Part shown: piece by piece, positions 49,078 to 58,645 of the stretch
Layout of the letters: each line of letters opens with the position of its first letter
How positions within the stretch are numbered: the first letter of the stretch is position 1
From: Ampelomyces quisqualis
Taxonomy: Eukaryota > Ascomycota > Dothideomycetes > Pleosporales > Phaeosphaeriaceae
NCBI GenBank assembly: GCA_018398575.1
Contig: JAGTXZ010000002.1
Coordinates: 64,501-128,500, forward strand
Direction of reading: 5' to 3'
Length of the DNA stretch: 64,000 nt
Position numbers and translations under genes: made by a program
The notes under the pieces: generated by a model
Told to the model about the DNA's origin: nothing
Databases searched by the model: none
Seen by the model: the letters and a program-made list of their open reading frames with translations, nothing else

Positions 49078-49532
49078 TATTATAAATCTCTAATAGAAAA
49101 TACAAGACGTTATAAATAAACAAGAGAACAGGTTGCAAGACTTAAACCTAGTATAGAGATATAGTACGCTAAGTATATTACGTAACCTTCTTATTAGTCT
49201 TATTTAGTCTTACTATTTTTTATAATAAGAAACTATAAGAATTTGTAATAATAATTAAGAATAATAAGAACTATAAGAAAGACTAAGTATATAGAAACTA
49301 TAATAAACTCTTATAGATTATTATATTTAACATATGTTACAGACGCTTAAGTTAGTAACTAGCTATTTAACTATTATTACTTTTTTTAGAAAGCTCTAGC
49401 CTTTACTATCTTAGTAACAATACTCTTTGTATCTAAAGCAACTCTATACCTATCTGCAAAAACTAACCTTAGCTATACCTCTAGTCTATACTAGTATTAT
49501 TATTATTTGTTACTAGACTAATAGTCTTAATA
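49078..49532 (-). repeat. 455-bp TG...CA repeat, right copy (inverted relative to left)
   Basis: Reverse-complement match to 40,972-41,426, same length. Begins TATTATAAATCTC where the left copy has TGTTATAAACCTC, and ends AGTCTTAATA where the left has AGTCTTAACA; both ends show C-to-T/G-to-A decay of TG and CA termini. Its right edge coincides exactly with the start of gypsy homology at 49,533. Confidence 0.8.
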
Positions 49533-50835
49533 CTAGCTTATCTTTTAAACAGAGTTAATATACCTATAAAGCTGCGTAGGTTATTTTAGTCTATTTATAT
49601 TTCTAACTAAACTACTAGCTTCTTAACATAGTAACACTAGTACTGCACTACTATAATAATAGTAAGAAGCTCTAGGTTATATATATAGTAGTTTCTTTCT
49701 GTAGGCAAGAGCTTTTTTAACTAGAAGGCTATAGAGTGCTAGTTTCTATCTAGATAGAGTTAGAAGAAGGTGCCTACTACCTCTTAGATAGAGGTATTAG
49801 TTTTTAGCTTAGATAGAAATATATAGTTATAGTACTGCAGAACTAGTATAGTTGTAAACCTGTTGTATAGCTAGCGCTTTACCTTCTTTACTACGTTAGG
49901 CTAGTTAAAAAGACTAGACTTCTTCTCTTAAACTAATTCCTTTAAAAGATTAGTAGTAGAGCTTATAATAACAAAGAAGCCTTATATAAAGTGTTAGTAG
50001 AAGTTTGCAAAGCCTAAGAAGACTTAAACGTTCTTAAGAAATATTAGCGTAGGCTAATTAATAACTGTGTAAACCTGTTCTAGATCTATTATAACTCTAT
50101 TAAGGCGCATAATAAACTCTAGAAACTTAACTTAGTTAGTAGTAAAGGTATATTTCTTTAGGTTAACAAAAAGACTATACTTTTTTAGCTTAGTAAGTAC
50201 TTTTTTTACCTACTTCTAATAATTCTTATCTTTTTAAGAAAAGATTAAGATATTATTAAGATAGATAACGCAAAAGATTTCTAAATACATAGCTAAGGCT
50301 CTATTAATATACTTCTAAAACGTAGTAGCGCGTTAGTTAGCCTAAAAGGTATAACTAGGTATTTAAAGTGTCTGTATTACGTGTAAAATACTGTCTTCTA
50401 CTTGTTACTTTACTGGATTCTAATCTAGTAATACGCGTTCTTAAGATTAAGCTTAGTAAACTTTACTAATCTATAGAGCTAATTAAAAGTCTTTCTAATT
50501 AAGAGTAAAGCTAATCTATTCTTCTTAGTAACTTAGTTAAGGCCTTAATTGTCTACGTAAAGGCGTAAATTTCTATCTTTTTTAGAAATAAATAGAATAG
50601 GTACTTCTGCAGAGCTTATACTTTCTTAGATCTAGTCTAGGCTTTATAATATTACTAAGTAGTTGCGTAGTATACTTAGCTTCTTTAGTAAGAGGTTATA
50701 GAGCAGCCTATATAAAGCTATAGCTTTCTCTTCTAGCTTAATAGTATAGTTACCTCTATAGTACTATAGTAGCGCGTTAGCAGCGTTACTATTTGCAATA
50801 TCTTTAAAATCTTTAAGCTTAATAAGCTATAATAG
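49533..50835 (-). mobile_element. Outer (older) Ty3/gypsy copy, left fragment with RT
   Basis: Aligns from its first base to about 54,568-55,870 of the inner element, with nearly all differences transitions. The RT catalytic box lies at about 50,240-50,270 as YLNNILIFS. A 1-nt deletion near 50,330 breaks the frame next to LTNA. The fragment ends at AATAG (50,831-50,835), where the inner element inserted, and continues at 58,646. Its 3' part (integrase and 3' LTR) is missing beyond the 455-bp repeat. Confidence 0.85.
50831..50835. other. Target-site duplication AATAG, left copy
   Basis: AATAG precedes the TG of the inner element's left LTR and recurs at 58,646-58,650 right after its other LTR. 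Confidence 0.85.
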
Positions 50836-51117
50836 TGTAAGAGGTTTATATAGCAGCTAAGTTATAAGATAATAATAGTAGTAAAGGTAGAAGTAAGTTA
50901 GTTCTTATTCTACAGCTTTAGTACAGAACTACTCTTTTGTAGCTACAACTAGACATATGTTTTTATAACTAGAATATACTAGGTTTACGCTAGCGTAGCG
51001 CTGTTAAGACGCTAGGGCAGCTATACGTGTTTTATATATATAATAGCTAGAGTAGTGTTATAGTAGCGCAAGCGTATTACTGCGCAACTAATAGCTCTAC
51101 GCTATAGTATTTTTATA
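50836..51117 (-). repeat. Inner gypsy 3' LTR
   Basis: 282 bp, TGTAAGAGG...TTTTTATA. Same length and ends as 58,364-58,645 and 60,319-60,600. Confidence 0.85.
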
Positions 51118-51249
51118 ATTATTTTCTTTTCTCTAGAATTACTATTCTAGTAATTTGTATAACATTAGGTCTTTTTAGTATATACTTAACATTATTGTTA
51201 TAAGAGCTGTTATTATACTAAGGCTAAAACTTTAAGTAAATCTAAGAGG

Positions 51250-52545
51250 TTGCTAGTAGCTATATTAATAGTAGAAATATAGTAGAACTTTGTATGCCTA
51301 ATCCTTTCTACTTCTTTAGTAATAATTATATTACTATTACTACTACACTATCTCTTAGCTTTACACTATAATAACTCTATTACTTCTATATTAATTACTA
51401 TAAGTACTACGCCTATACTACTTTCTACTTTTACTATTTTTATAAGGAGTATAACGCTAGCGCTGTAATATTACTAACCTAGTACTTAGGCTACGCCTAT
51501 TACCTACTATAGTAGCGTTTCTAATGTTAAGTTAGTAATTTTAATTTACCTCTGTTACGCTAAAAGATTAAGTCTTACTAGCACCTATTATAACTTTATA
51601 GTTAGTAGCCTACGCTGCAGCCTTTACTAGAGCAAGAAGAAGCTTTACGCTAAAGTCTTTACTAATTTTGTTAAGAGCTAGAATACTATATACTAGTAGT
51701 AGTAGCGCCTTACTACTAAGAAAAACTCTAACTCTACTATAGTTACTGCGTAGAAGACAGCGCTGCGCTAGTAGACTAGCTTAGTAAAGCTTTTTTTATG
51801 TATAGAAGTTAAGTATAGAAGTTGTTATTAGCCTAAGAGTAATAAAATCTAAATTTTGTAAGTTAAGGTAACTAACTACCTATTTACTATAGTAAAAGAT
51901 ATTCTTAACTTACTATAAGCTTAAGTAAGTTACTTTTCCTATTCTTTGTAGTTGCTGCGCTAGCGTTCTAACAGCGTCTAAGCTAATCTTTTCTTTCTTA
52001 GTAAGGCTAATGTATAGTCTAATTCTAACTTTAATCTAAAAAGAAAAGAGTCTTCTACTAGGTCTAAGCCTAGGTCTAAGAGTAGTAGTAGTAGTAAGAG
52101 TAAAGATAAGGATAAAACTCTTCTTCTAGAAAACTCTAGCTCTATACCTTTTTCTAAGAAGAAGAGTAAGAGTAAGGCTAAGGTAAAGGCTAAGCCTAAG
52201 CCTAAGCCTAAGGCTAAACCTAAGCCTAAGAAGCGCTTGGCTTTAGCTAGTCCTGCTAAAGAGCCTGCGTCTAAGCGCGTTAAGAGCTTAGACACGCTAG
52301 ATTGCCTAGTGTGCGCTAGAACAGTAGTAGTAAGGTATAAGGTTCTATTAGAGTTAGGTAATACTATTACCTAGGAATAGTAGAAAGAGAGTAAGGCTAG
52401 AGAGCTTAGTAATAATTTACTAGGCTCTCTAAGCTTCTATAAGGCTAATAAGAATAATAATAAGTTTCTAGGCCAAGCTAGTAGTTATACTAGGTTGCGC
52501 TATTTAAGCGCTAGCGGTGCGCTAGTTAGGCGCCTTGAGTTTTTT
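51250..52545 (+). pseudogene. Opposite-strand accessory reading frame inside the gypsy element
   Basis: Lies between the integrase end and the 3' LTR, on the strand opposite to gag-pol. An upstream part (about 51,285-51,950) reads with Gln/Trp-type stops, including LEQEEALR and YCVEDSAALVD. A second part in another frame (about 51,990-52,370) is open and strongly basic: KESSTRSKPRSKSSSSS, then a Lys-Pro/Lys-Ala repeat (KAKPKPKPKPKAKPKPKK), then LDCLVCART with a CxxC pair. A frameshift or lost intron separates the parts. The minus-strand open frame over the same bases is its Leu-rich shadow. Ends before a T-run at 52,539. Function unknown; DNA-binding or chromatin-like composition. Confidence 0.5.
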
Positions 52546-52599
52546 TTTTTTTCTTTCCTCTTCTTTTTTTGGTATATTAATTGTATAGTAATTAATCTT

Positions 52600-54560
52600 T
52601 TCTCTAGTTATACTTATCTATAAGTAACTTATTTTAATCTTTTTTATTAACCTATTTGTTATATTCTAGTAGCTAGCCTTTCTATTTAACTAAGTAATTT
52701 ACTAAACCTCTGTTACGCTACTTTGCTAAGACAGCTTTAACTATATAGTGTTGTCCTAGCTTATTACTATTGTTTAGATTAATAGGCCTAGGTAAAGTTA
52801 ATTCTTTTCTCTTTCTTAGCATAAATAGCTAGAGTAAGGACGTATAGAATACAAAGTAGACTTTTATATGTAATAGAAGTAAGATTCTAAAAGCTTGTAA
52901 GCTAATTTGCTTATTAACTAGAAAAAAGCCTATCTAGCGCAGTAATAGCTTTCTACTAGTGCTACGCAAGTCTAGATACTTTGTTAATAAGAGAATTATA
53001 TTCTCTAGCTTAAACTCTTAGAGCTTGTATTTTTTGTTATAATATTGTTCCTAGTATTATAAACTTTTGTTCTAGTAATTAGCTAAAGCGTCCTAAGTTT
53101 ATATAAGCTTCTGCAACTGTTACCTAATACTAAAAACTTTAGTAGGCACTGTTAGCTTACAGTTAAGGCGTAGGTAGAACCTATAGTAAGTAAAAATAGA
53201 GATATTTCTAATATAGCTTGTTTAGCATTATTGTATACAAATTCTGCTAGTAACAAGAGGTATACTTAATTATTAGGTTAATTACCTACAAAAGCTCTTA
53301 AGTATTACTCTAAGGTTTAGTTTTATTATTCTATTTAGCTATCTATTTATAGATAGAAGGTAGTGCTAAGCTAGCGCTTTACCTTTGCTACAAAGTAGAA
53401 GTCTACCTAAAACTACAAAGTAAAGACACTTTCTTAATCTAATATAATACCTTTAGGTAAGCTAAAGAATTATACAACGTATTCTAAGAATAGATCTACT
53501 AACTATAAGGTAGTAACTGTTTTTTGTGTAGAGATATACTTAGCTATTTTAGGGTACCTGTTAACTATAACAAGTATTGTATTGTATATAACGCTATTGC
53601 GCTTAGTAAGTAGTAGGCCTATAACAAAATCTATTATAATTTCTTACTATAGTTTCTAAGGTTAGAAGAGTATATTTAATATACTAGTAGGGCGCTGTTT
53701 AAGCAACTTTGTGCCTTAGTATACTAAGCAAGAGTTAATATACTTCTTAAGCTCTTTCTTAAGCCTAGGCTAAAAGTAGTATTAGGCTACAAGCTTAAGC
53801 GTTTTAGCTTACCTAAAATAGCTAGCAAGTAGATTATTGTAATATAGCTTAAGGAGCTTAGCTCTAAGAGCTAGCTCTAGTAGAATATATAATTAGTTCT
53901 TAAACTAGAAGCTACTTACAGTATTAAGCTTCTAATACTTTAAGTATTTACTAGCCTCTTAACAGGCAGGCGCTAGGGATTTAAGGTCTCTGCGTAACGT
54001 AACTGCTTCTAGGTTATTCTGTTATACTTATACATAGACTTTAAAAAAGAACTTAGAAAGTTTCTTATAAGCTTACCTTCTAAAGGCTATAGCTCTTGCT
54101 TATAACTATATAACTCTTTAGGCTATTACTAGTCTACTCTTAGAAATTTTCTAATTAGAGCTGTAGCTTCTAGCTATTACCTTAACGCTGTGCGCTAGGC
54201 TTTATAACTACGTAACCTTTTAGGTTATTACTAGTCTACTCTTAGAAATCTTTTAATTAGAGCTGTAGCTTATAGCTATTGCCTTAACGCTGTGCGCTAG
54301 GCTTATAAAAACATCTTTATTAAGATATAGAGTGCCCGCTTACTATTAAGCTATTATCTAGCTTCTTACTAACGCTAGCTCTTTACTAGGTAGCTTAGCT
54401 TAGGTTTCTACTAGCTGTAACTTCTTTTGCAGTGCTAGTAATATATCTAATAGTTAAACATCTAGTGTGTTACTATTGTCTATAGGTTACCTTAAAGGCC
54501 TATTTGCAGGATTTGTCTTTCTAGACTAATACTTAATCTTAAAGTTATAAGCAGCTAGCT
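52600..54560 (-). pseudogene. Gypsy integrase relic
   Basis: Minus-strand translation of about 53,520-53,640 gives DFVIGLLLTKRNSVIY, then TILVIVNRYPKIAKYI and STQKTVTT. This is the core of a Ty3/gypsy integrase, where the family has VDRY with a catalytic Asp; here it is Asn. Flanking sequence is degraded. The zinc-binding N terminus would lie at about 53.8-54.2 kb. Confidence 0.8.
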
Positions 54561-55870
54561 TTATTACCTAGCTAGCCTGTTTCTTAGATAGAGTTAACGT
54601 GCCTATAAAGCAGCATAGGTTATTATAGTCTATTTATATTTCTAACTAAACTGCTAGCCTCTTAATATAGTAACGCTAGTGCTATACTACTATAATAATA
54701 GTAAGAAGCTCTAGGTTATATATATAGTAGTTTCTTTCTTTAGGTAAGAGCTTTCTTAACTAAAAGGCTATAGAGTGCTAGTTTCTATTTGCATAGAGTT
54801 AGAAAAAGATACCTACTACCTTCTAGATAGAAGTATTAGTTTCTAGCTTAGATAGAAGCGTATAGTTATAGTGCTAAAGAACTAGCGCAGTTATAAACCT
54901 ATTATAGAGCTAGCGCTTTACCTTTTTTACTGCGTTAGGCTAGTTAAAAGGACTAGACTTCTTCTCTTAAACTAAGCTCTTTAAGAGATTAGTAATAGAG
55001 CTAATAATAATAGAAAAACTCTATATAAAGTGTTTATAGAAGTTTGCAAAGCCTAGAAAAACTTAAATATCTTTAAAGGATATAGGCGTAGGCTAATTAA
55101 TAACTACGTAAACCTATTCTAGATCTATTGTAACACTATTAAGGCGCATAATAAACTCTAGAAACTTAACTTAGCTAGTAGCAAAGGTACACTTGTTTAA
55201 GTTAACAAAAAGACTATATTCTCTTAGCTTAGCAAGTACTTTTCTTACCTGTTCCTAATAATTCTCTTCTTTTTAAGAAAAGATTAAAATATTATTAAGA
55301 TAGATAACGCAAAAGATACCTAAATACAAGGCTAAGGCTCTATTAATATACCTCTAAAACGGAGCAGGTGCGTTAGTTAGCCTAAAAGGTATAACTATAT
55401 ATTTAAAGTAGCTATATTGCGTACAAAACGCTATCTTCTACTTATTACCTTACTAAATTCTAATCTAGTAATATACGTTCTTAAGATTAAGCTTAGTAAA
55501 CTTTACTAATCTATAGAGCTAATTAAGAGTTTCTCTAATTAACAGCAGAGCTAATTTATTCTTTTTAGTAACTTAGTTAAGGCCTTAATAGTCTACGCAA
55601 AGGTATAATATTCTATTCTTTTTAGGCACAAATAGAATAAGTGCTTCTATAAGGCTTGTGCTTTCTTAGATCTAGCCTAGGCTCTACACTATTACTAAGT
55701 AGTTACGCAGTACACTTAGCTTCTTTAGTAAGAGGTTATAGAGCAGCCTATATAAAGCTATAGCTTCTTCTTCTAACCTAATAGCGTAGTTACTTCTATA
55801 GTGCTGCAGCAGCGTGTTAGCAGCGTTACTATTAGCAACGTCTTTAAAGTTCTTAAGTTTAATAGGCTAT
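54561..55870 (-). pseudogene. Gypsy reverse transcriptase/RNase H relic (inner copy)
   Basis: The minus strand reads VIPFRLTNAPAPF-stop-RYINRALALYL, then IFCVIYLNNILIFS at about 55,276-55,370. These are the conserved blocks of Ty3/gypsy RT, with FGLTNAP altered to FRLTNAP and the catalytic YLDD to YLNN, both G-to-A changes. RNase H should occupy about 54.6-55.0 kb. Confidence 0.85.
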
Positions 55871-57420
55871 AATAGGTATTTAGTAGAAGAGAATTATAGG
55901 CTGCCTACTAGGACTGCGTATACGCTTAGCTTGTTATAGAGAGATCTTATAAAGGTTTTAGCGTCTTTAACTCTTATTATATTACTGTTAAGCTTGTAGC
56001 GCTACTACTTTAACTTATAGTTAATAATAACGCGTCTTTCTTTTAGGCTTAGTAAATCTAAAATAACAGGTTAGGCTATATTAGTAATTCTGTATAGGAT
56101 AGTAGTAAAGGACTTAGTAACGCTCTAGTTATTCTTTATTGTTAAATAGGCCTAATAAGCGTAGAAGCTAGGTACTATGCTTAAGTTAGGTAGGTAGATA
56201 GTTAGTAGCACTGCGCTATTAATCTAAGGAAGGTTCTTAAGCAAGGCAACTTTCTTGTTAACTATGCTAAGTTCTACACCATAGTTAATTAGTATTTGTA
56301 TAGGCTACGTAGCGCTATTATTACGCACTATTCTAAGTACTTTAATATAATTCTTTTATTATAATAAAACTTAGGCTATTAAGAAGAAAAGTCTTTTTAG
56401 GCCTTCTTGTTTTTTATTTGTATTTAGTTTAAGCTAGTAACAGAAGAGAAGCTGTTAAGCCTTAAACTATACTCTTTAGCCTAATAGCCTATTTTGCTGC
56501 AATAGTAGTAGGCGTTAGTTAGCTTTAGGCTTAGGTTTGTAGTGCTAGTAACATAACGTTATAGAGCTATTGTATTAGGTTTAGACTATAAGGTTTTACC
56601 TGTACTAGGCGTTCTATGTATGTAATAGTATAGTAATAGTATACTACTACTATAGTGTAAGTTGTTCTTAAGCGTTGCAGCGCGTTTAATAAGTTCTCTG
56701 TAAGTAGTAGAGAACTAAGTATAGTTAGAAACAGCTACTCTAATCTCTAAGTAGAGTTTGCTATAAAAGTACATTACTAGGTGTTTCTGCTTATAAGAAG
56801 AGTTTACCTAATTTTCTAACGTTAATATATAGGCTGCAAATTTGTTTACTATTTAGCTATCTTTTTAGAGTACTATTTAATACTATATAGTAACTTAAAA
56901 CTCTCTATTTATAGAGCTCTAAATCTAATTAAGTAGAAAAGATATTATATTACGCTACGCTAGCGTTTAACTATTATCTTTCTATTTCCTCTATATCTAT
57001 ATTTATTAAAACGTAGTTTATAGGTACTAAAGAGTAAAGGTAATATTTTAGTCTTTAAGCTAGAAGGCTAAGAGGTCTAATTAAAAGGTAATAGATAGCC
57101 TAGCCTTAAAGTTCTAATACTCTCTAATTCTCTTGCCTTTAAAGACAAGAATTTTCCTAATTTTTAGCCTGCGTCTTAGTAGCGCTAATAGGTTAAGTTA
57201 AGAGTGTTACGCTAGTAGAGATATGTTGCGTCTACCTAGAGGTGTTAGTTCTGTTTTATTAGAAGCGCCTAAGAGCTGTTTAAAAGTTAGAGAAGGCTAT
57301 TTACCTACTAGTAGTTACTCCTATTAGAGTACTTCTTTCTCTAGATTCTAGATCTTAGCTTACTCTTTAAGTTCTTAGCGCTAGCGCTTTAGCTGCTCTA
57401 AGCGTTTACCTAGACTACTT
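55871..57420 (-). pseudogene. Gypsy gag/protease relic (inner copy)
   Basis: Matches 58,650-60,195 of the outer copy. At about 56,467-56,511 the minus strand gives YYYCSKIGY-stop-AKEY. The spacing is that of a CCHC zinc knuckle (C-x2-C-x4-H-x4-C), with two of the three Cys and the His turned into Tyr by single transitions and only the second Cys left. The N-terminal gag would lie toward 57.4 kb. Protease lies between the knuckle and RT but is not resolved. Confidence 0.75.
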
Positions 57421-58250
57421 TGTTAGGAAAATACAACGTTAGCGACATCTGCGACATTAGCGACACTATTAACACAACTGTACTACTAGCTACTAGACAG
57501 TTCTTAACCGTGCTTAACTGTCCCTAGGGTCCCCTATTTGTTCTAGCTGCCTAATTAGACTAAAACGCTTAAATTAATCTGCCTAATCTACTAGACCTAC
57601 CTGCTCCACTCGCGCTATTACGTTATTATCCTAAAAACTAAAAACATATAGCTTAATTTTCTCTTTAAAACGTACTTTTTAGATTTCTTATAGCTGCTCT
57701 TATTGTTAAGATGCAAGGCAGTAAAGTTTGTAGAGTTTTAAAGTTCTTTGCCAAGGCTTGTTTTTGCTAAAGCTCTAGCACTTTATCTAGATAATATATT
57801 ATATTTTTTATTAAAGAAATAGTAACTAAAGTGCAGATTTTACTTTAGAACTTTTTATTATATTATATTATAATGCAGGCGCGTAGATCTGTTGTGTTAA
57901 ACGTACTTAAAAGTTTTTTTAAAAAAGTTTATAACTTCAACGCGCTATATCTCAATAACTGGAGTAGCTAAAAAATATCTAGATACTATATTTTGTATTT
58001 TTAGGTTACTTACGTAATTATGAAAATACAGCAATACAGTCACGTGAGTAAAATTGGCGACATTAGCAACACTAGCAACTCTGTCAGATCTGGCGACTCT
58101 GTCAGGTCGCTGTTAGGTTGCTGTTAGGTCGCTAGCGACTAGAAGTAAGTGGGGCGACTTTGGCAAATTGTCTAGTAGACAGTATCGCTGTTAGGCCGCT
58201 GCGGGTTACAGCAATTAGGCTAATCAGATTAATCTTAAATTTTCCTTACG
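57421..58250. mobile_element. 830-bp TIR-bearing insertion (MITE-like) with GCGAC motifs
   Basis: Absent from the outer gypsy copy, which gives an empty site at about 60,195. The left end TGTTAGGAAAAT and the reverse complement of the right end (CGTAAGGAAAAT) form a 12-bp terminal inverted repeat. TT on both sides may be the target duplication. Just inside both ends are clusters of GCGAC/GTCGC motifs (TAGCGACATCTGCGACATT; TCGCTGTTAGGTCGCTAGCG). No transposase is encoded, so it is non-autonomous. It keeps more CpA/TpG (CAGTCACGTGAG, CTCTGTCAGATCTGG) than its surroundings and may be younger. Confidence 0.7.
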
Positions 58251-58252
58251 TT

Positions 58253-58363
58253 ATTATTTCTTTATTAGACGTGTTTTCTCTTAGTAGGTTTAGAGATAGA
58301 TTCTAATCTATTGTTATTAAGTAACTAGGCTGCTATCCTTTTGCAAGGTAGAGAAATTAAAAA
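58253..58363 (-). other. Gypsy 5' leader (inner copy)
   Basis: Sits between the 830-bp insertion and the 5' LTR and matches 60,200-60,318 of the outer copy, including GATTCTAATCTATTGTTATT and GGCTGCTATCCTTTTGCAAG. It should contain the primer-binding site next to 58,363. Confidence 0.6.
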
Positions 58364-58645
58364 TGTAAAAGGTTTATATAGCAGCAAAGTTATAGAATAA
58401 TAATAGTAGTGTAAGTAGAAGTAAGTTAATTCTTGTTCTACAGCTTTAGTATAGAACTACTCTTTTATAGCTATAACTAGACGCGTGTCTTTACAACTAG
58501 AATATACTAGGTCTGCACTAGTATAGCGCTATTAAGACACTAGAGTAGCTATACGCGTTTTACGCGTATAATAGCTAGAGTAGCGTTATAGTAGCGTAAG
58601 CGTATTATTACGCGACTAATAGCTCTACGCTGTAGCATCCTTACA
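58364..58645 (-). repeat. Inner gypsy 5' LTR
   Basis: 282 bp, TGTAAAAGG...TCCTTACA. Followed by AATAG (58,646-58,650), the duplicated target. Confidence 0.9.

Larger units (their letters stand above)
50836..58645 (-). mobile_element. Inner complete Ty3/gypsy LTR retrotransposon, RIP-inactivated
   Basis: Length 7,810 bp including an 830-bp insertion. It is flanked by two 282-bp LTRs and the duplication AATAG, and inserted into an older copy of the same family. Minus-strand order: 5' LTR (58,364-58,645), leader, gag, RT/RNase H, integrase, 3' LTR (50,836-51,117). RT precedes integrase, as in Ty3/gypsy. Catalytic Asp codons are now Asn (YLNNIL, VNRY) and the gag zinc knuckle has lost its Cys/His. 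A + strand accessory frame lies between integrase and the 3' LTR. Confidence 0.9.

Noticed and set aside
40972..49532. Treating the island as a TIR transposon carrying two host genes
   Set aside because: No target duplication outside the repeats (TAAAG versus CTAGC), no transposase, and TG...CA ends fit solo LTRs better. Kept only as an alternative in the findings.
51978..52295. 105-codon minus-strand Leu-rich open frame that looks like a membrane protein
   Set aside because: It is the antisense shadow of the Lys/Pro-rich + strand frame (CTTAGGCTTAGG read as Leu-Gly-Leu-Gly). The + strand reading has meaningful composition and a CxxC motif.
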